NCBI GenBank assembly: GCA_964356315.1
Contig: CAYHHA010000002.1
Coordinates: 1-64,000 of the forward strand
Length of the DNA stretch: 64,000 nucleotides
Direction: 5' to 3'
DNA from: CAYGFH01 sp964356315
GTDB lineage: Bacteria > Patescibacteriota > Microgenomatia > UBA10105 > UBA927
Numbering within the stretch: the stretch's first letter is position 1; each line of letters begins with the position of its first letter. The translations under genes and the position numbers were made by a program. Below are positions 42,582 to 51,830 of this stretch, piece by piece. Under the pieces are notes generated by a model that saw only the letters and a list, made by a program, of their open reading frames with translations, was not told the DNA's origin and searched no databases.

Positions 42582-44120
42582 TCAGAATTTTTTAAGGACA
42601 TAGAGAAATATTTTCGTGATACTCTCTATCTCTTTTCTGCTTTCTGTTCCGAGTGCGACTCGGATAAAAGGGGTGTTTGGGGTGCTTCTTACGGCAGTCA
42701 GATAAATTCGCGTAGTATTTAGGCCAAAACTTGTGCCTGAAACGATAGATACACGCTGTTTTTTTGCGCTATGGAGTACGAGTTCTATAAAGCGCTTGTA
42801 GCTTTTTACCGTTTGGTATTTTTTGGTAAATTCAATGGTGAAGAAGCTTCCATGAAATACATCCTCTCGGGTCCAGTTGTACGACGGATGATCAGGGAGG
42901 CCTGGATAGTGAATTTTTACAAACGGTGATCCGGGATTTTCATACATCCACGTGCTCAGTTTTTCTGAAAGAATGTGTGCGTTTCTGCCGAGTCTCAGAA
43001 GTCGTTTCACAAGAATCTTTTTATTTGGTGTAGGGAGAGATGCGACCAGTATATCCGGAGCGTTCGTTCCCGTGTGCACTCGGTAGTCAAATAATTTTCC
43101 CGTGTCTCCTCCATATGTCCAAAAAATTCCTCCCGTGACCCTGTCCATGCCGTACTGATGATATTTATTGAGACTTTCAAATACGATAAGAGAGAGCTTG
43201 CTAAATTTCCCAAAGACCAATGGGAACGGCTGAAGCATCACAGAAAGGCATGTATTATCTATGATAAGAATTGTTTCTTTCTTCACATTAGTCACAATAT
43301 AGTTAATTATCTTTTTCAGATCCGGCACTGCTATGGTCGGCATATTTGCAAGGCTATCAAGCACAATGACAGAGGGCTTGTTCAGTTCTATATTTTGGAG
43401 AATTGAATCGGTGTCATGTTCATCTATTTCTATACAATTTTTTTGAACAGACCTCTGTAGTAATGCTTTGTTTTCAAAATAGATCGATTTTCCAATAAGC
43501 ACAGGTCCATTGATTTTCTTTTCCAATATCAAATACGTAAGAATTGTAGAGAATGCGGCCATTCCACTGGACGTGATACATGCTTGAATTGGGAGCGTGA
43601 ACAGGCCATGTATCAACGATTTTTTAAATGCTCGTTCATAGTTGCCTGCGTCCCAATGTTGGTCCCGTTTGTAATCGTTAATTGTTGCGTAAATACTTCC
43701 TTCCTGACGGCCAGCCTGGCTTTTTATTGAATGGGCTATGGATGGTGATTGCCAGTCAGAGCTCGTGATAAGCGCTCCTAGCCTGGTTTGGTGTGTACGC
43801 AGTAGCTCTCTGGATTCTGTTATAGAAGAAATAATTGAATCAAGAAATATATCTGATGAAATTTTTTGTAAATTGAGAGATTGTTCATCCATTACCTGTA
43901 AAAGATTTGTATAAAATTGAGAAAGTGCATTTGCCTCGTGTTCAATCCGGAGGATTGTAGACTCATATAGGTATTTTTTTGCCTTTTGAATATCAGACTG
44001 GAATGTTTGAATTTTATATAGCGCATCGTTTGCCAGATATTGAATTTCTTCAAGATCATCTTTGCAATCGATTATCGTTTCTAAAAATACGTGGTCAGAT
44101 GGAGGAATTTTTATTGACAT
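42582..44120 (-). CDS. PLP-dependent enzyme, Cys/Met-metabolism fold
   Basis: This 512-residue protein has a helical N-terminal extension of about 140 residues, then a fold-type I PLP domain related to cystathionine gamma-synthases. SSGMAAFSTIL binds the cofactor phosphate, DNTCLSVMLQPF holds the ring-binding Asp, and SLNKYHQYGMDRVTGG contains the likely Schiff-base lysine. The N-terminal extension is not typical. Substrate is unknown. It is divergent from the aspartoacylase-like gene. Confidence 0.75.
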   Translation of the reverse strand: MSIKIPPSDHVFLETIIDCKDDLEEIQYLANDALYKIQTFQSDIQKAKKYLYESTILRIEHEANALSQFYTNLLQVMDEQSLNLQKISSDIFLDSIISSITESRELLRTHQTRLGALITSSDWQSPSIAHSIKSQAGRQEGSIYATINDYKRDQHWDAGNYERAFKKSLIHGLFTLPIQACITSSGMAAFSTILTYLILEKKINGPVLIGKSIYFENKALLQRSVQKNCIEIDEHDTDSILQNIELNKPSVIVLDSLANMPTIAVPDLKKIINYIVTNVKKETILIIDNTCLSVMLQPFPLVFGKFSKLSLIVFESLNKYHQYGMDRVTGGIFWTYGGDTGKLFDYRVHTGTNAPDILVASLPTPNKKILVKRLLRLGRNAHILSEKLSTWMYENPGSPFVKIHYPGLPDHPSYNWTREDVFHGSFFTIEFTKKYQTVKSYKRFIELVLHSAKKQRVSIVSGTSFGLNTTRIYLTAVRSTPNTPFIRVALGTESRKEIESITKIFLYVLKKF

Positions 44121-44187
44121 GATATGGGTACCAATTCAGGCCCTTGTTTTGCAAATGTTACGAGTACATTATATCATTGCAACTGAT

Positions 44188-45108
44188 ATGTTTAGCCCAT
44201 TTCGCCAGAAAAAATATGAAATACCGCTCGTATCTGTTGACCTGGGAGCAGGAACAGTGCGCGTTCCAGTTGCCGAGCTGTCATCGGGAAAAGATGGGAA
44301 GACGCTTCTTATCACTGCTGGAAACGATGGGGATGAATATGCTGGCATAGAGGCCTGTTATAGAATCATAGAAGAATTTTCGCATACACCGTTTTCTGGA
44401 AAGCTGATTGTGATTCCGATCGTAAATATTCCTGGATTTGAAGCCGAAATGAGTCAAAACCCACTGGATGGAAAATTTCCAAAATATATTTATCCAGGGA
44501 ACATCAATGGTTCTGCCTCCGAACGGCTACGTTATTGGGTGAGTGAGTATGCTGAGTCGTCTGATTTTTGGTTGGATTTGCATGGTGGTTCACTTGTTGA
44601 ATCATTAGTGCCGTTTGCATGGGGTTGGAAAAGTGATCAAAAAGATATTGATGCGACGGTTCTTTCAATGATACAAAAATTTCCCTTACCATATTCTGCA
44701 CTGAGTAAATCACTGAGGTTTTCAAAGCGTCTTGCATCAAGAGGGTGTGGATATGTATTAACCGAATCTGGAGCTGGTGGAGATAATACTGGAAAATCAG
44801 TCGAATTGCAGACAACAATGGTTCGCATAGTGATGAATGAATTACATATGATAGAAGGTGATTATCAACAATGTAGCAAGAAGATATATGGCTTGGTATC
44901 TGACCATATTCTGAAAAAGAGTGGGATATGGCATTCGATAGTTTCTCACGGTATGGTTGTTCAAAAAGGGTCAATCATCGGAACTGTTTGCTCATTATCA
45001 GGAGATACTATCGAAACTGTCATAGCAAAACATAACGGCATGATATTATGGGTTAAAGTGGGGTTGAGTGGTCGCAAAGGAGATGTGGTAGCAGGATTGG
45101 GATGTTAA
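44188..45108 (+). CDS. Succinylglutamate desuccinylase/aspartoacylase-family protein
   Basis: This 306-residue protein matches the AstE/AspA carboxypeptidase-like fold with LDLHGG and a late TESGAGG. The usual first zinc motif GxHGdE reads AGNDGDE (residues 45-50), so the histidine ligand is replaced by Asp47. The glutamate is kept. A C-terminal beta domain (about 230-306) follows. Activity may be altered. The start at 44188 is chosen because conserved sequence begins there; an upstream ORF to 44062 overlaps the divergent gene. Confidence 0.75.
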   Translation: MFSPFRQKKYEIPLVSVDLGAGTVRVPVAELSSGKDGKTLLITAGNDGDEYAGIEACYRIIEEFSHTPFSGKLIVIPIVNIPGFEAEMSQNPLDGKFPKYIYPGNINGSASERLRYWVSEYAESSDFWLDLHGGSLVESLVPFAWGWKSDQKDIDATVLSMIQKFPLPYSALSKSLRFSKRLASRGCGYVLTESGAGGDNTGKSVELQTTMVRIVMNELHMIEGDYQQCSKKIYGLVSDHILKKSGIWHSIVSHGMVVQKGSIIGTVCSLSGDTIETVIAKHNGMILWVKVGLSGRKGDVVAGLGC

Positions 45109-45410
45109 GAATAGCTTTCTCCCCATTCATGCATTTGTTCAATAATTTTTCGAAGAGAGGATCCTTTGGAAGTTAATGAATATTCAACATGGAGTGGAAC
45201 TTCCGCAAAAACCTTTTTATGGATAATACCATCTTTTTCCAACTGTTGAAGTCGTAGGGATAATGTTCGCGGGCTGATGCCAGAGAGAGACCGTTGCAAT
45301 TCTCCGAATCTTCTCGTATTTTCACAGAGCTCCCGAAGAAGCAGTGGAGTCCATTTTCTTCCGATTATAGACAATGTTGTGGTAACGCACGCTTTGTTTG
45401 TATGTTTCAT
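45105..45410 (-). CDS. HxlR-family transcriptional regulator
   Basis: This 101-residue winged-helix protein has the family pattern KACVTTTLSIIGRKW, FGELQRSLSGISPRTLSLRL and VEYSLTSKG. The conserved Cys8 aligns with the redox-sensing cysteine of YodB/HypR-type members that respond to quinones or disulfide stress. It is divergent from the LUD-domain gene across inverted repeats at 45415-45446. The start at 45410 excludes nine upstream residues that overlap those repeats. Its stop shares the palindrome TTAA with the convergent gene. Confidence 0.87.
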   Translation of the reverse strand: MKHTNKACVTTTLSIIGRKWTPLLLRELCENTRRFGELQRSLSGISPRTLSLRLQQLEKDGIIHKKVFAEVPLHVEYSLTSKGSSLRKIIEQMHEWGESYS

Positions 45411-45414
45411 ACTA

Positions 45415-45429
45415 TACTTTTTGTAAGTA
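45415..45429. promoter_or_regulatory. Candidate HxlR/YodB-type operator TACT-N7-AGTA
   Basis: TACT and AGTA flank seven bases, matching the spacing reported for the B. subtilis YodB box. It lies just before the HxlR start codon. Confidence 0.5.
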
Positions 45430-45446
45430 CTATACAAAATATAGTA
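45428..45446. promoter_or_regulatory. Second inverted repeat TACTATA-N5-TATAGTA
   Basis: A perfect 7-bp palindrome directly adjoins the TACT-N7-AGTA site between the divergent HxlR and LUD genes. Confidence 0.5.
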
Positions 45447-45504
45447 ACTAGTCTACTATGTAGTGAGTATAACAATAATACCATTTATATTAAAGGAGAA
45501 CTAT

Positions 45505-46119
45505 ATGTCTACATGGAACACCATCGCAACCGATGAAATAATCGAGAAAACAGTGTCAGCATTGAATGCAAATGGTATTGCAACAATTGTTGTCAATACG
45601 AAAGAAGAAGCGAGAGCGGCGGTATTGGAACTCTTACCAAAACAGTCTGAGGTGATGACGATGACCTCAGTAACATTAGATCAGACAGGAATTGAAAAAG
45701 CGATAAATGCCTCAGGTGACTATGAAGCAATGAAGCCAAAATTATATGCGCTAGACCGGGCGACACAAGGAAAAGAAATGCAACAAATTGGAGCCACTTC
45801 AGAATATTCTGTCGGAAGTGTACAGGCGGTTACGCAGGACGGAAGTATCGTTATGGTTTCAGCAACCGGGAGTCAATTGGCAGGATACGCATACGGATCG
45901 TCTCATGTCGTCTTGGTTGTCGGTGCACAAAAAATTGTGCCGACTTTAGACGATGCTATGAAGCGTGTACATACTCACGTGCTTCCCCTGGAGAGTGAAA
46001 GAGCGCATAAAGCGTATGGGGTTCCTGGGAGTAATGTAAGCAAACTCCTGATTATCTCTAAAGAAGTAAATCCCAAGAGGATTGTACTGGTTATTGTGAA
46101 GGAAGCGTTGGGATTTTAA
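45505..46119 (+). CDS. LUD-domain (LutC/DUF162-like) protein
   Basis: This 204-residue protein is a stand-alone LUD domain with SVTLDQTGIEKAI, SVGSVQAVTQDGSIVMVSATGSQLAGYAYG and VVGAQKIVPTLDDAMKRV. LUD proteins include LutC/LutB of lactate oxidation, but lutAB are absent, so that role is not supported. A Shine-Dalgarno AAAGGAG precedes ATG 45505; the longer frame from 45463 is rejected. Control by the divergent HxlR protein is likely. Confidence 0.88.
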   Translation: MSTWNTIATDEIIEKTVSALNANGIATIVVNTKEEARAAVLELLPKQSEVMTMTSVTLDQTGIEKAINASGDYEAMKPKLYALDRATQGKEMQQIGATSEYSVGSVQAVTQDGSIVMVSATGSQLAGYAYGSSHVVLVVGAQKIVPTLDDAMKRVHTHVLPLESERAHKAYGVPGSNVSKLLIISKEVNPKRIVLVIVKEALGF

Positions 46120-46189
46120 CATCCCAGGTTGTTTTCCTTTGAGTTGCATTATGTAAATCCTCCCAAATGGATGATATGATGAGTATGGT

Positions 46190-47875
46190 ATGATACTGCC
46201 CGATGACCAGCTTCAATCATTGTTAGTCGAACATTCTGTCGCGCCAATAGAAAAAATTCAAGCGGTGCGTGATGCGGCGATAGCTTCACATGGCTCTTTC
46301 GTAAATGAGCTTATTGATAAAGGAGTTGTTTCTGATGAGCAAATTGGCTCTATTATTTCCGCAAATCTGAAGGTTCCATTTGTCGTTCTTTCTAAGGTTG
46401 CGATTTCTGAAGATGTGTTTCATATCATTCCAGAAAAAACAGCCCGTAAGTATAAAACAATCGTATTTGGACGAGGAGCCGAAGGTGTGCAGTTGGCTAT
46501 GACGGAGCCTAAGGTCACTGATTTGGTCGGAATGGTGGCAAAAAAAACACATCAAAAAGTGACTGTCTATTATGCTACGGAGCGAGATGTTGAAAATACT
46601 CTGCAAATATATAAAAAAGTATTGCAAAAGACGATCGATGAACTTCTTCGAGAAGACATAAAAAAAGCGACTACACTGGTATCAGATGATTTACCGATCG
46701 CAAAAATTGTAGATGTGTTGCTTGATAGCGCCTATCAAGATAAATCTTCAGATGTCCATATAGAACCAGAAGAAAATAATTCCCTGATTCGATTCCGTAT
46801 TGACGGCGTTCTTCATGATGTGCTTCGTGTCCCTAAAGCGCTTCATGACCGAATCATGACAAGAATAAAAGTTCTTTCCAGTTTGCGAACTGATGAACAT
46901 TTAAGTGCGCAGGATGGAAAAATGCGCATTGCCCTTGAAGAGGAGCAGATTGACATTCGCGTATCCATTTTACCTGTTTCTGAAGGTGAAAAGGCGGTGC
47001 TTCGTATCCTTTCTTCGAATTCTCGTGAATATTCTCTAGCGGATCTGGGAATGAACGAACCAGATCTGAAAAAAGTAAATAATGCCTATGAAAAATCATA
47101 CGGAATGATTTTATCCACTGGCCCGACTGGCTCAGGGAAAACCACATCAATATACGCAATATTAAAAATATTAAATACAAGAGATAAAAATATTACGACG
47201 ATTGAAGATCCAGTTGAATATAGGGTAAAAGGAGCAAGTCAGGTGCAGGTGAACGTAAAGACAAATCTGACATTTGCCAATGGGCTTCGCAGTATTTTAC
47301 GACAGGATCCAAATATTATCTTTGTAGGAGAGATCCGAGATGGGGAAACAGCTGCTATTGCGGTAAATGCTGCTTTGACAGGTCATTTGGTGCTATCAAC
47401 ATTGCATACAAATGATGCTGCAACTGCAATTCCTCGCTTGAGCGATATGAAGATCGAGCCGTTCCTTGTTGCGTCTACAGTAAACCTTATCATCGCACAG
47501 AGGTTGCTGCGAAAAATCTGTGATTCTTGTAAGACGCAAATGACGATGCCCAGATCAGAACTTGAAAAACACATCGCTCCGCAGATGATAGAAAAACATT
47601 TCGGAACAGGCCATGATATTTCATTATTTTCTGGAGCAGGTTGCAAGGTGTGTCACAAGACTGGGTATCTAGGTCGACTTGGGGTGTTTGAGGTCCTTGA
47701 AGTGTCAAAGGAAATCAAACGACTAATTTCTTTAAACAGCGACTCTGACGAAATAAATAAACAGGCGGTCCAGGAGGGTATGAATACCATGCTTAACGAT
47801 GGTCTTGATAAAGTTAAAAAAGGATTCACAACAATCGAAGAAGTACTTCGAGTAACAAAGGTGGAAAACTTATGA
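46190..47875 (+). CDS. pilB: Type IV pilus assembly ATPase PilB
   Basis: This 561-residue GspE/PilB ATPase has an N-terminal T2SSE_N domain (about 1-150) and a catalytic domain with Walker A STGPTGSGKTTS, the Asp box, Walker B FVGEIRDGET and the His box LSTLHTNDA. A C-terminal tetracysteine zinc site is present (CDSC and CKVC). It powers pilus extension at the inner face of the membrane. It starts an operon with pilC and several prepilins. The stop overlaps pilC as ATGA. Confidence 0.95.
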   Translation: MILPDDQLQSLLVEHSVAPIEKIQAVRDAAIASHGSFVNELIDKGVVSDEQIGSIISANLKVPFVVLSKVAISEDVFHIIPEKTARKYKTIVFGRGAEGVQLAMTEPKVTDLVGMVAKKTHQKVTVYYATERDVENTLQIYKKVLQKTIDELLREDIKKATTLVSDDLPIAKIVDVLLDSAYQDKSSDVHIEPEENNSLIRFRIDGVLHDVLRVPKALHDRIMTRIKVLSSLRTDEHLSAQDGKMRIALEEEQIDIRVSILPVSEGEKAVLRILSSNSREYSLADLGMNEPDLKKVNNAYEKSYGMILSTGPTGSGKTTSIYAILKILNTRDKNITTIEDPVEYRVKGASQVQVNVKTNLTFANGLRSILRQDPNIIFVGEIRDGETAAIAVNAALTGHLVLSTLHTNDAATAIPRLSDMKIEPFLVASTVNLIIAQRLLRKICDSCKTQMTMPRSELEKHIAPQMIEKHFGTGHDISLFSGAGCKVCHKTGYLGRLGVFEVLEVSKEIKRLISLNSDSDEINKQAVQEGMNTMLNDGLDKVKKGFTTIEEVLRVTKVENL

Positions 47876-48924
47876 GAGATGACAGGGTTACCATAGGCAA
47901 TAGTGAAAAATTGGAATTCGTAGGGAGTTTATCTACGATGCTGACCGCTGGAATTCCGATACTTGAGGTGGTTAATTCGCTTCGAGAAGACATGAAGGGG
48001 GGTCAAAAAATCATTCTAGACACTATGTATGAGGATTTGATGCAAGGGAAACATCTGCATCAGACGCTGACACGGTTTCCACAGGTGTTTGATAAGGTGA
48101 CGGTGAATGTTATTAAAGCTTCGGAAGAAGCGGGAACGTTGGATATTACCCTAAAAGATTTGAAACATACGATCCAAAAAGATATTGAATTTAACGATAA
48201 AGTTCGCTCCGCAATGATGTATCCAATGTTTATCATTGTTGTATTTGCTGGAGTGCTACTTATGATTTTAACATTTGTTATTCCTAAAATTAGCACTGTA
48301 TTTTTACGCATGCATGTTGTTCTTCCTCTTCCCACTCGGATCATGATCTATGTTTCAGATTTGCTGATAAAACAAACAATACCATTCACATTAGCTTTTT
48401 CCACTATCTGCTTATTGATCTTCTTTCTGTATAAAAAGAAAAAAACTGAATTTTTAAACATTGTATTTTCTTTGCCTGTTATTTCAACGCTTGTTGAGCA
48501 GATTGATATAACTAGATTTTCAAGAAGTTTATATTTACTTCTCTCCTCTGGGTTACCGATAACTCAAGCTCTAGAATTAACGAAAGATGTGGTCGTTAAA
48601 AAAAAGACATCTCTTATCATTTCTCAATCGAGGGAAATGGTATTTTCTGGGAAGCCTCTTTCAGAAGGATTTAGAGCTGCAAAAGGGTATATTCCATCTA
48701 TCATGATCAAACTCATGGAGGCAGGAGAGAAGACTGGATCCCTTGATAAATCTATGTCGGATATATCAGAATATTTTGACTATCAAGTTACCAATACGCT
48801 CAAAACATTAACAGCACTTTTGGAGCCAATTCTATTGGTGTTCGTCGGTATCGCAGTAGGAGGCATGATGCTTGCGATTATTACTCCAATTTATGGTTTG
48901 ATAAGTCAGGTCGGGGCAAGATAA
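47872..48924 (+). CDS. pilC: Type IV pilus platform protein PilC
   Basis: This 350-residue T2SSF protein has two repeated helical cytoplasmic domains and three membrane helices (about 115-140, 165-185 and 318-340). The landmarks LSTMLTAGIPILEVV and LLSSGLPITQALEL mark the two repeats. It connects the PilB motor to the growing pilus. It overlaps pilB by 4 bases. Confidence 0.95.
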   Translation: MRDDRVTIGNSEKLEFVGSLSTMLTAGIPILEVVNSLREDMKGGQKIILDTMYEDLMQGKHLHQTLTRFPQVFDKVTVNVIKASEEAGTLDITLKDLKHTIQKDIEFNDKVRSAMMYPMFIIVVFAGVLLMILTFVIPKISTVFLRMHVVLPLPTRIMIYVSDLLIKQTIPFTLAFSTICLLIFFLYKKKKTEFLNIVFSLPVISTLVEQIDITRFSRSLYLLLSSGLPITQALELTKDVVVKKKTSLIISQSREMVFSGKPLSEGFRAAKGYIPSIMIKLMEAGEKTGSLDKSMSDISEYFDYQVTNTLKTLTALLEPILLVFVGIAVGGMMLAIITPIYGLISQVGAR

Positions 48925-48925
48925 T

Positions 48926-49408
48926 ATGAATAAGTCACGTGGCTTTGTTCTTATCGAAATCGTAGTGGTATTTGGCATGCTTGCGGTGCTTACTATTATG
49001 ACGACGTTAAATGTATTTGGATCCAATAGAACTGCTTCACTGACAGGGGCTATAAATATTCTTATAGCGGATATGAAAAGTCAACAGACTAAAGCGATGA
49101 CAGGGTCACAAGTGTCTGGTGTTTCTCCACTCGGGTTTGGAATACATTTTGATTCGACTGGATATACTTTATTTAAAGGACTAACGTATTCTGCCACTGA
49201 ACCAACAAATAGCCGTATAAATAACGATATAAAAGTCCGATTTAGTAACATCTCTCTTCCGAATGGATCGCTCGTATATGCCTCAAGAAGTGGAGAATTT
49301 GTTGGCTATTCATCAACGTCTAGCACCGTAACCGTTACTCATATCGATAGTGGGATATCAAAAACAGTATTTTTAAATAAATATGGTGTTATCACAGCAA
49401 TTAACTAA
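48926..49408 (+). CDS. Prepilin-like protein, GspH-type
   Basis: This 160-residue protein has a type III signal: short basic leader, cleavage at RG|FVLIE with Glu at +5, and a hydrophobic helix. The globular part is beta-rich. It resembles minor pseudopilins. It follows pilC by 1 base and its end overlaps the next gene by 26 bases. Confidence 0.87.
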   Translation: MNKSRGFVLIEIVVVFGMLAVLTIMTTLNVFGSNRTASLTGAINILIADMKSQQTKAMTGSQVSGVSPLGFGIHFDSTGYTLFKGLTYSATEPTNSRINNDIKVRFSNISLPNGSLVYASRSGEFVGYSSTSSTVTVTHIDSGISKTVFLNKYGVITAIN

Positions 49409-51830
49409 CAAACGATTATATTCTAGCGGACAGTTGCTTATTGAATTGTTGCTCGCACTTGGGTTATGTGCGATCATGTTGCCAGTTTTAGCTGTTGGGT
49501 TATTAGCATCCAGAGAGGGAAAAGCACAACAGATACAACGTTCTGACGCTACAACGCTCACCAAAGAAGCGTATGATGCTTTACGAATAGTGCGTGAACA
49601 AGGGTGGAGTAGTGTTTCTACCAATGGAAGATACTACCCCGTAGTAGTCAATAACACATGGACGTTGGCAACTGGATCTGCCGTGATAGGAGGGTTTACC
49701 CGATTTGTAGACATTATGGATGTGTATCGGGATTCTAATGGAAATTTTGCTACCAGCAGTGGGACTGTCGATCCGTCAACGAAAAAAATTGTTATCACTG
49801 TGTCATGGGATACTCCGTACTCCTCTAGTGCTAGTTCTACTTATTATGTCGTCAGAACTGACAATACTGTATATACGTCTGGATCATATGCTGATTTCAA
49901 TAGCGGAACAAAAGTGCAAACTCAGGCAACAGATCCATCTGATGGACGGATTAAGCTTGCGAATAACACAAAAGGGCAATGGTGTTTGCCATCATTTTCT
50001 AGCGCATCTATATCACTGCCTGATGGGCCACCTGTTGCTGTCGCTGCAAAATCCGAGTCGTCTATAGCAAATCCAAACAAAGTGTTTGTCGCGCTATCAC
50101 CACTAACCACAACTCAAAGGAAGTTGGCGTATGTTTCAGTAAGTGCGAATACCGACCCTCCTGTCCCTACCCTTAGCGGAATATTTACCATGGATTCTAC
50201 GCTGTATAGTAATGCGTCGCTCGTGCCAGTTGGCACAGGTTTGGATAATTCATTTAAAACAAATAAAGTGTCCTACTATACATCTTCTTCAGGAAAAACA
50301 TACGCACTTCTTGCAACGACAAAGCCGGATAAGGAGGTCATTGCAATATTGGTTGACGATAATAACGCAAGTAATGATGGGACAAACAATGGAGAGTATC
50401 AGGATTATACGAATAAAATTTTTAAATATTGGACGTATTTTAACACCCGTATCTATCAGGGAAATTCTGCATCTACTCCAAATCAAGATCAAGCTCCGTA
50501 TACCGCCGGTGCCGCATCTATAGCTGTGTATCAAGATAAAGGGTATATGATTTCAGGGGGATATCTCTATGTGTTTGATTTATCAGCCATTGATTCTAAG
50601 TCGCCAAGTACTGGCCTGGACATGGTTGGGTGTCGTATAGAGTTGGATGGTTCAGATTGTAATGCGTCTACCAGTAGAGTAAGGAAATATGGCTCGGGAA
50701 ATACCGGTACAAGTTTTGGAAATGAATCTGCTGGTCAAACAGGTTGTATAGACGGGGGAATGGTACAAATATATGCAGACAACGATGTCTACCCAGTTTC
50801 AGTTGGGGGAAATATGTATGTGTATGTCGCCGTGGGTTCAGGGACAGATCCAGAATTTAACATTGTGAACGTCACGAGTGTACCAACCTCTGGATCAAGT
50901 CCGACGATTTCAAATAATTCCTGCGGAAGAATCACGGGCGGAAATAGTGGGTGGAAGCGGATAAGTTCACTAGATTTTAATTCCAAAACAAATACACAAG
51001 AAACAGCAAATTCGGTGTTTGGTAACGCTGATGGAACAAGAGCATATATATCTTCGAACGGAACAGTAGATGCAAACAATGATGGATTGGCAGACAGTGA
51101 TCAATTTTATGTGATAAATACATCAAATAAAAGTGCGCCCACATTTCTCTCCGGCACTGCAGCCACGGGCGCGCAAAGTGGGTATTACTTGGGAAGTGGT
51201 GCAAATGCTCAGCAATATCCGAGACGTTCGATTACTGTCTTTGGTGATTCTCGAGCGCTGCTTGCAGGTATTGATGGTGTCACAGATGGCAATGATGCGC
51301 AAGAGTATCAAGTGCTTAATGTTAGTAATGAATCATCACCCTCATATTGTGGCGGCACACAATTTGCTTCGGGATTTAATGATATGACTTCTATTGCGGA
51401 AGCAGATGGAGATAAATATGTCTATCTTGTGGGAAACTCTGGCGCCAATGAATTGAAGATTATTCAAGGCGGTCCAGATGGGCCATTTTTGGATACAGGA
51501 ACGTATGAATCTTCAACAACAGATTTAGGAAATAATGTAACATTTAATCGATTTGATGTTATCGAAAATCTCCCAGCAAGCACCTCTATACAATACCAAC
51601 TCGCCATCACCGATGCCGTATCGGGGAGTTGCAATGGCGCTACATTCGCCTATGTGGGGCCAGATGGGACGAGTGGTACTAAATTTGCAACAGGAAGCGC
51701 CATCCCTATTGGGAGAAGTGGAACTCTTAAAAATCCAGGACGGTGTATGCGATATAAAGCATATTTATCAACGACTGATTATAACGTGACCCCAACGTTG
51801 TTGGATGTGATCTTTAATTATTCTTTATGA
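49383..51830 (+). CDS. Large prepilin-like surface adhesin
   Basis: This 815-residue protein begins with a prepilin-like signal (SG|QLLIELLLALGL), with Glu at +5 and a hydrophobic helix. A very long extracellular region has beta-propeller-like repeats (for example YVINTSNKSAP and QVLNVSNESSP, LVIVD-like). A C-terminal beta-sandwich with a carbohydrate-binding look covers about 690-815. It could be a pilus-tip adhesin. It overlaps the preceding gene by 26 bases and the following one as ATGA. Confidence 0.82.
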   Translation: MVLSQQLTNKRLYSSGQLLIELLLALGLCAIMLPVLAVGLLASREGKAQQIQRSDATTLTKEAYDALRIVREQGWSSVSTNGRYYPVVVNNTWTLATGSAVIGGFTRFVDIMDVYRDSNGNFATSSGTVDPSTKKIVITVSWDTPYSSSASSTYYVVRTDNTVYTSGSYADFNSGTKVQTQATDPSDGRIKLANNTKGQWCLPSFSSASISLPDGPPVAVAAKSESSIANPNKVFVALSPLTTTQRKLAYVSVSANTDPPVPTLSGIFTMDSTLYSNASLVPVGTGLDNSFKTNKVSYYTSSSGKTYALLATTKPDKEVIAILVDDNNASNDGTNNGEYQDYTNKIFKYWTYFNTRIYQGNSASTPNQDQAPYTAGAASIAVYQDKGYMISGGYLYVFDLSAIDSKSPSTGLDMVGCRIELDGSDCNASTSRVRKYGSGNTGTSFGNESAGQTGCIDGGMVQIYADNDVYPVSVGGNMYVYVAVGSGTDPEFNIVNVTSVPTSGSSPTISNNSCGRITGGNSGWKRISSLDFNSKTNTQETANSVFGNADGTRAYISSNGTVDANNDGLADSDQFYVINTSNKSAPTFLSGTAATGAQSGYYLGSGANAQQYPRRSITVFGDSRALLAGIDGVTDGNDAQEYQVLNVSNESSPSYCGGTQFASGFNDMTSIAEADGDKYVYLVGNSGANELKIIQGGPDGPFLDTGTYESSTTDLGNNVTFNRFDVIENLPASTSIQYQLAITDAVSGSCNGATFAYVGPDGTSGTKFATGSAIPIGRSGTLKNPGRCMRYKAYLSTTDYNVTPTLLDVIFNYSL

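Noticed and set aside
42531..42722. Plus-strand ORF with cysteines near 42.6 kb
   Set aside because: It mostly overlaps the 3' end of the PLP enzyme gene in antisense, with no promoter or ribosome binding site.
45505..46119. Lactate utilisation (lut) operon
   Set aside because: Only one LUD-domain gene is present; lutA and lutB partners are absent.
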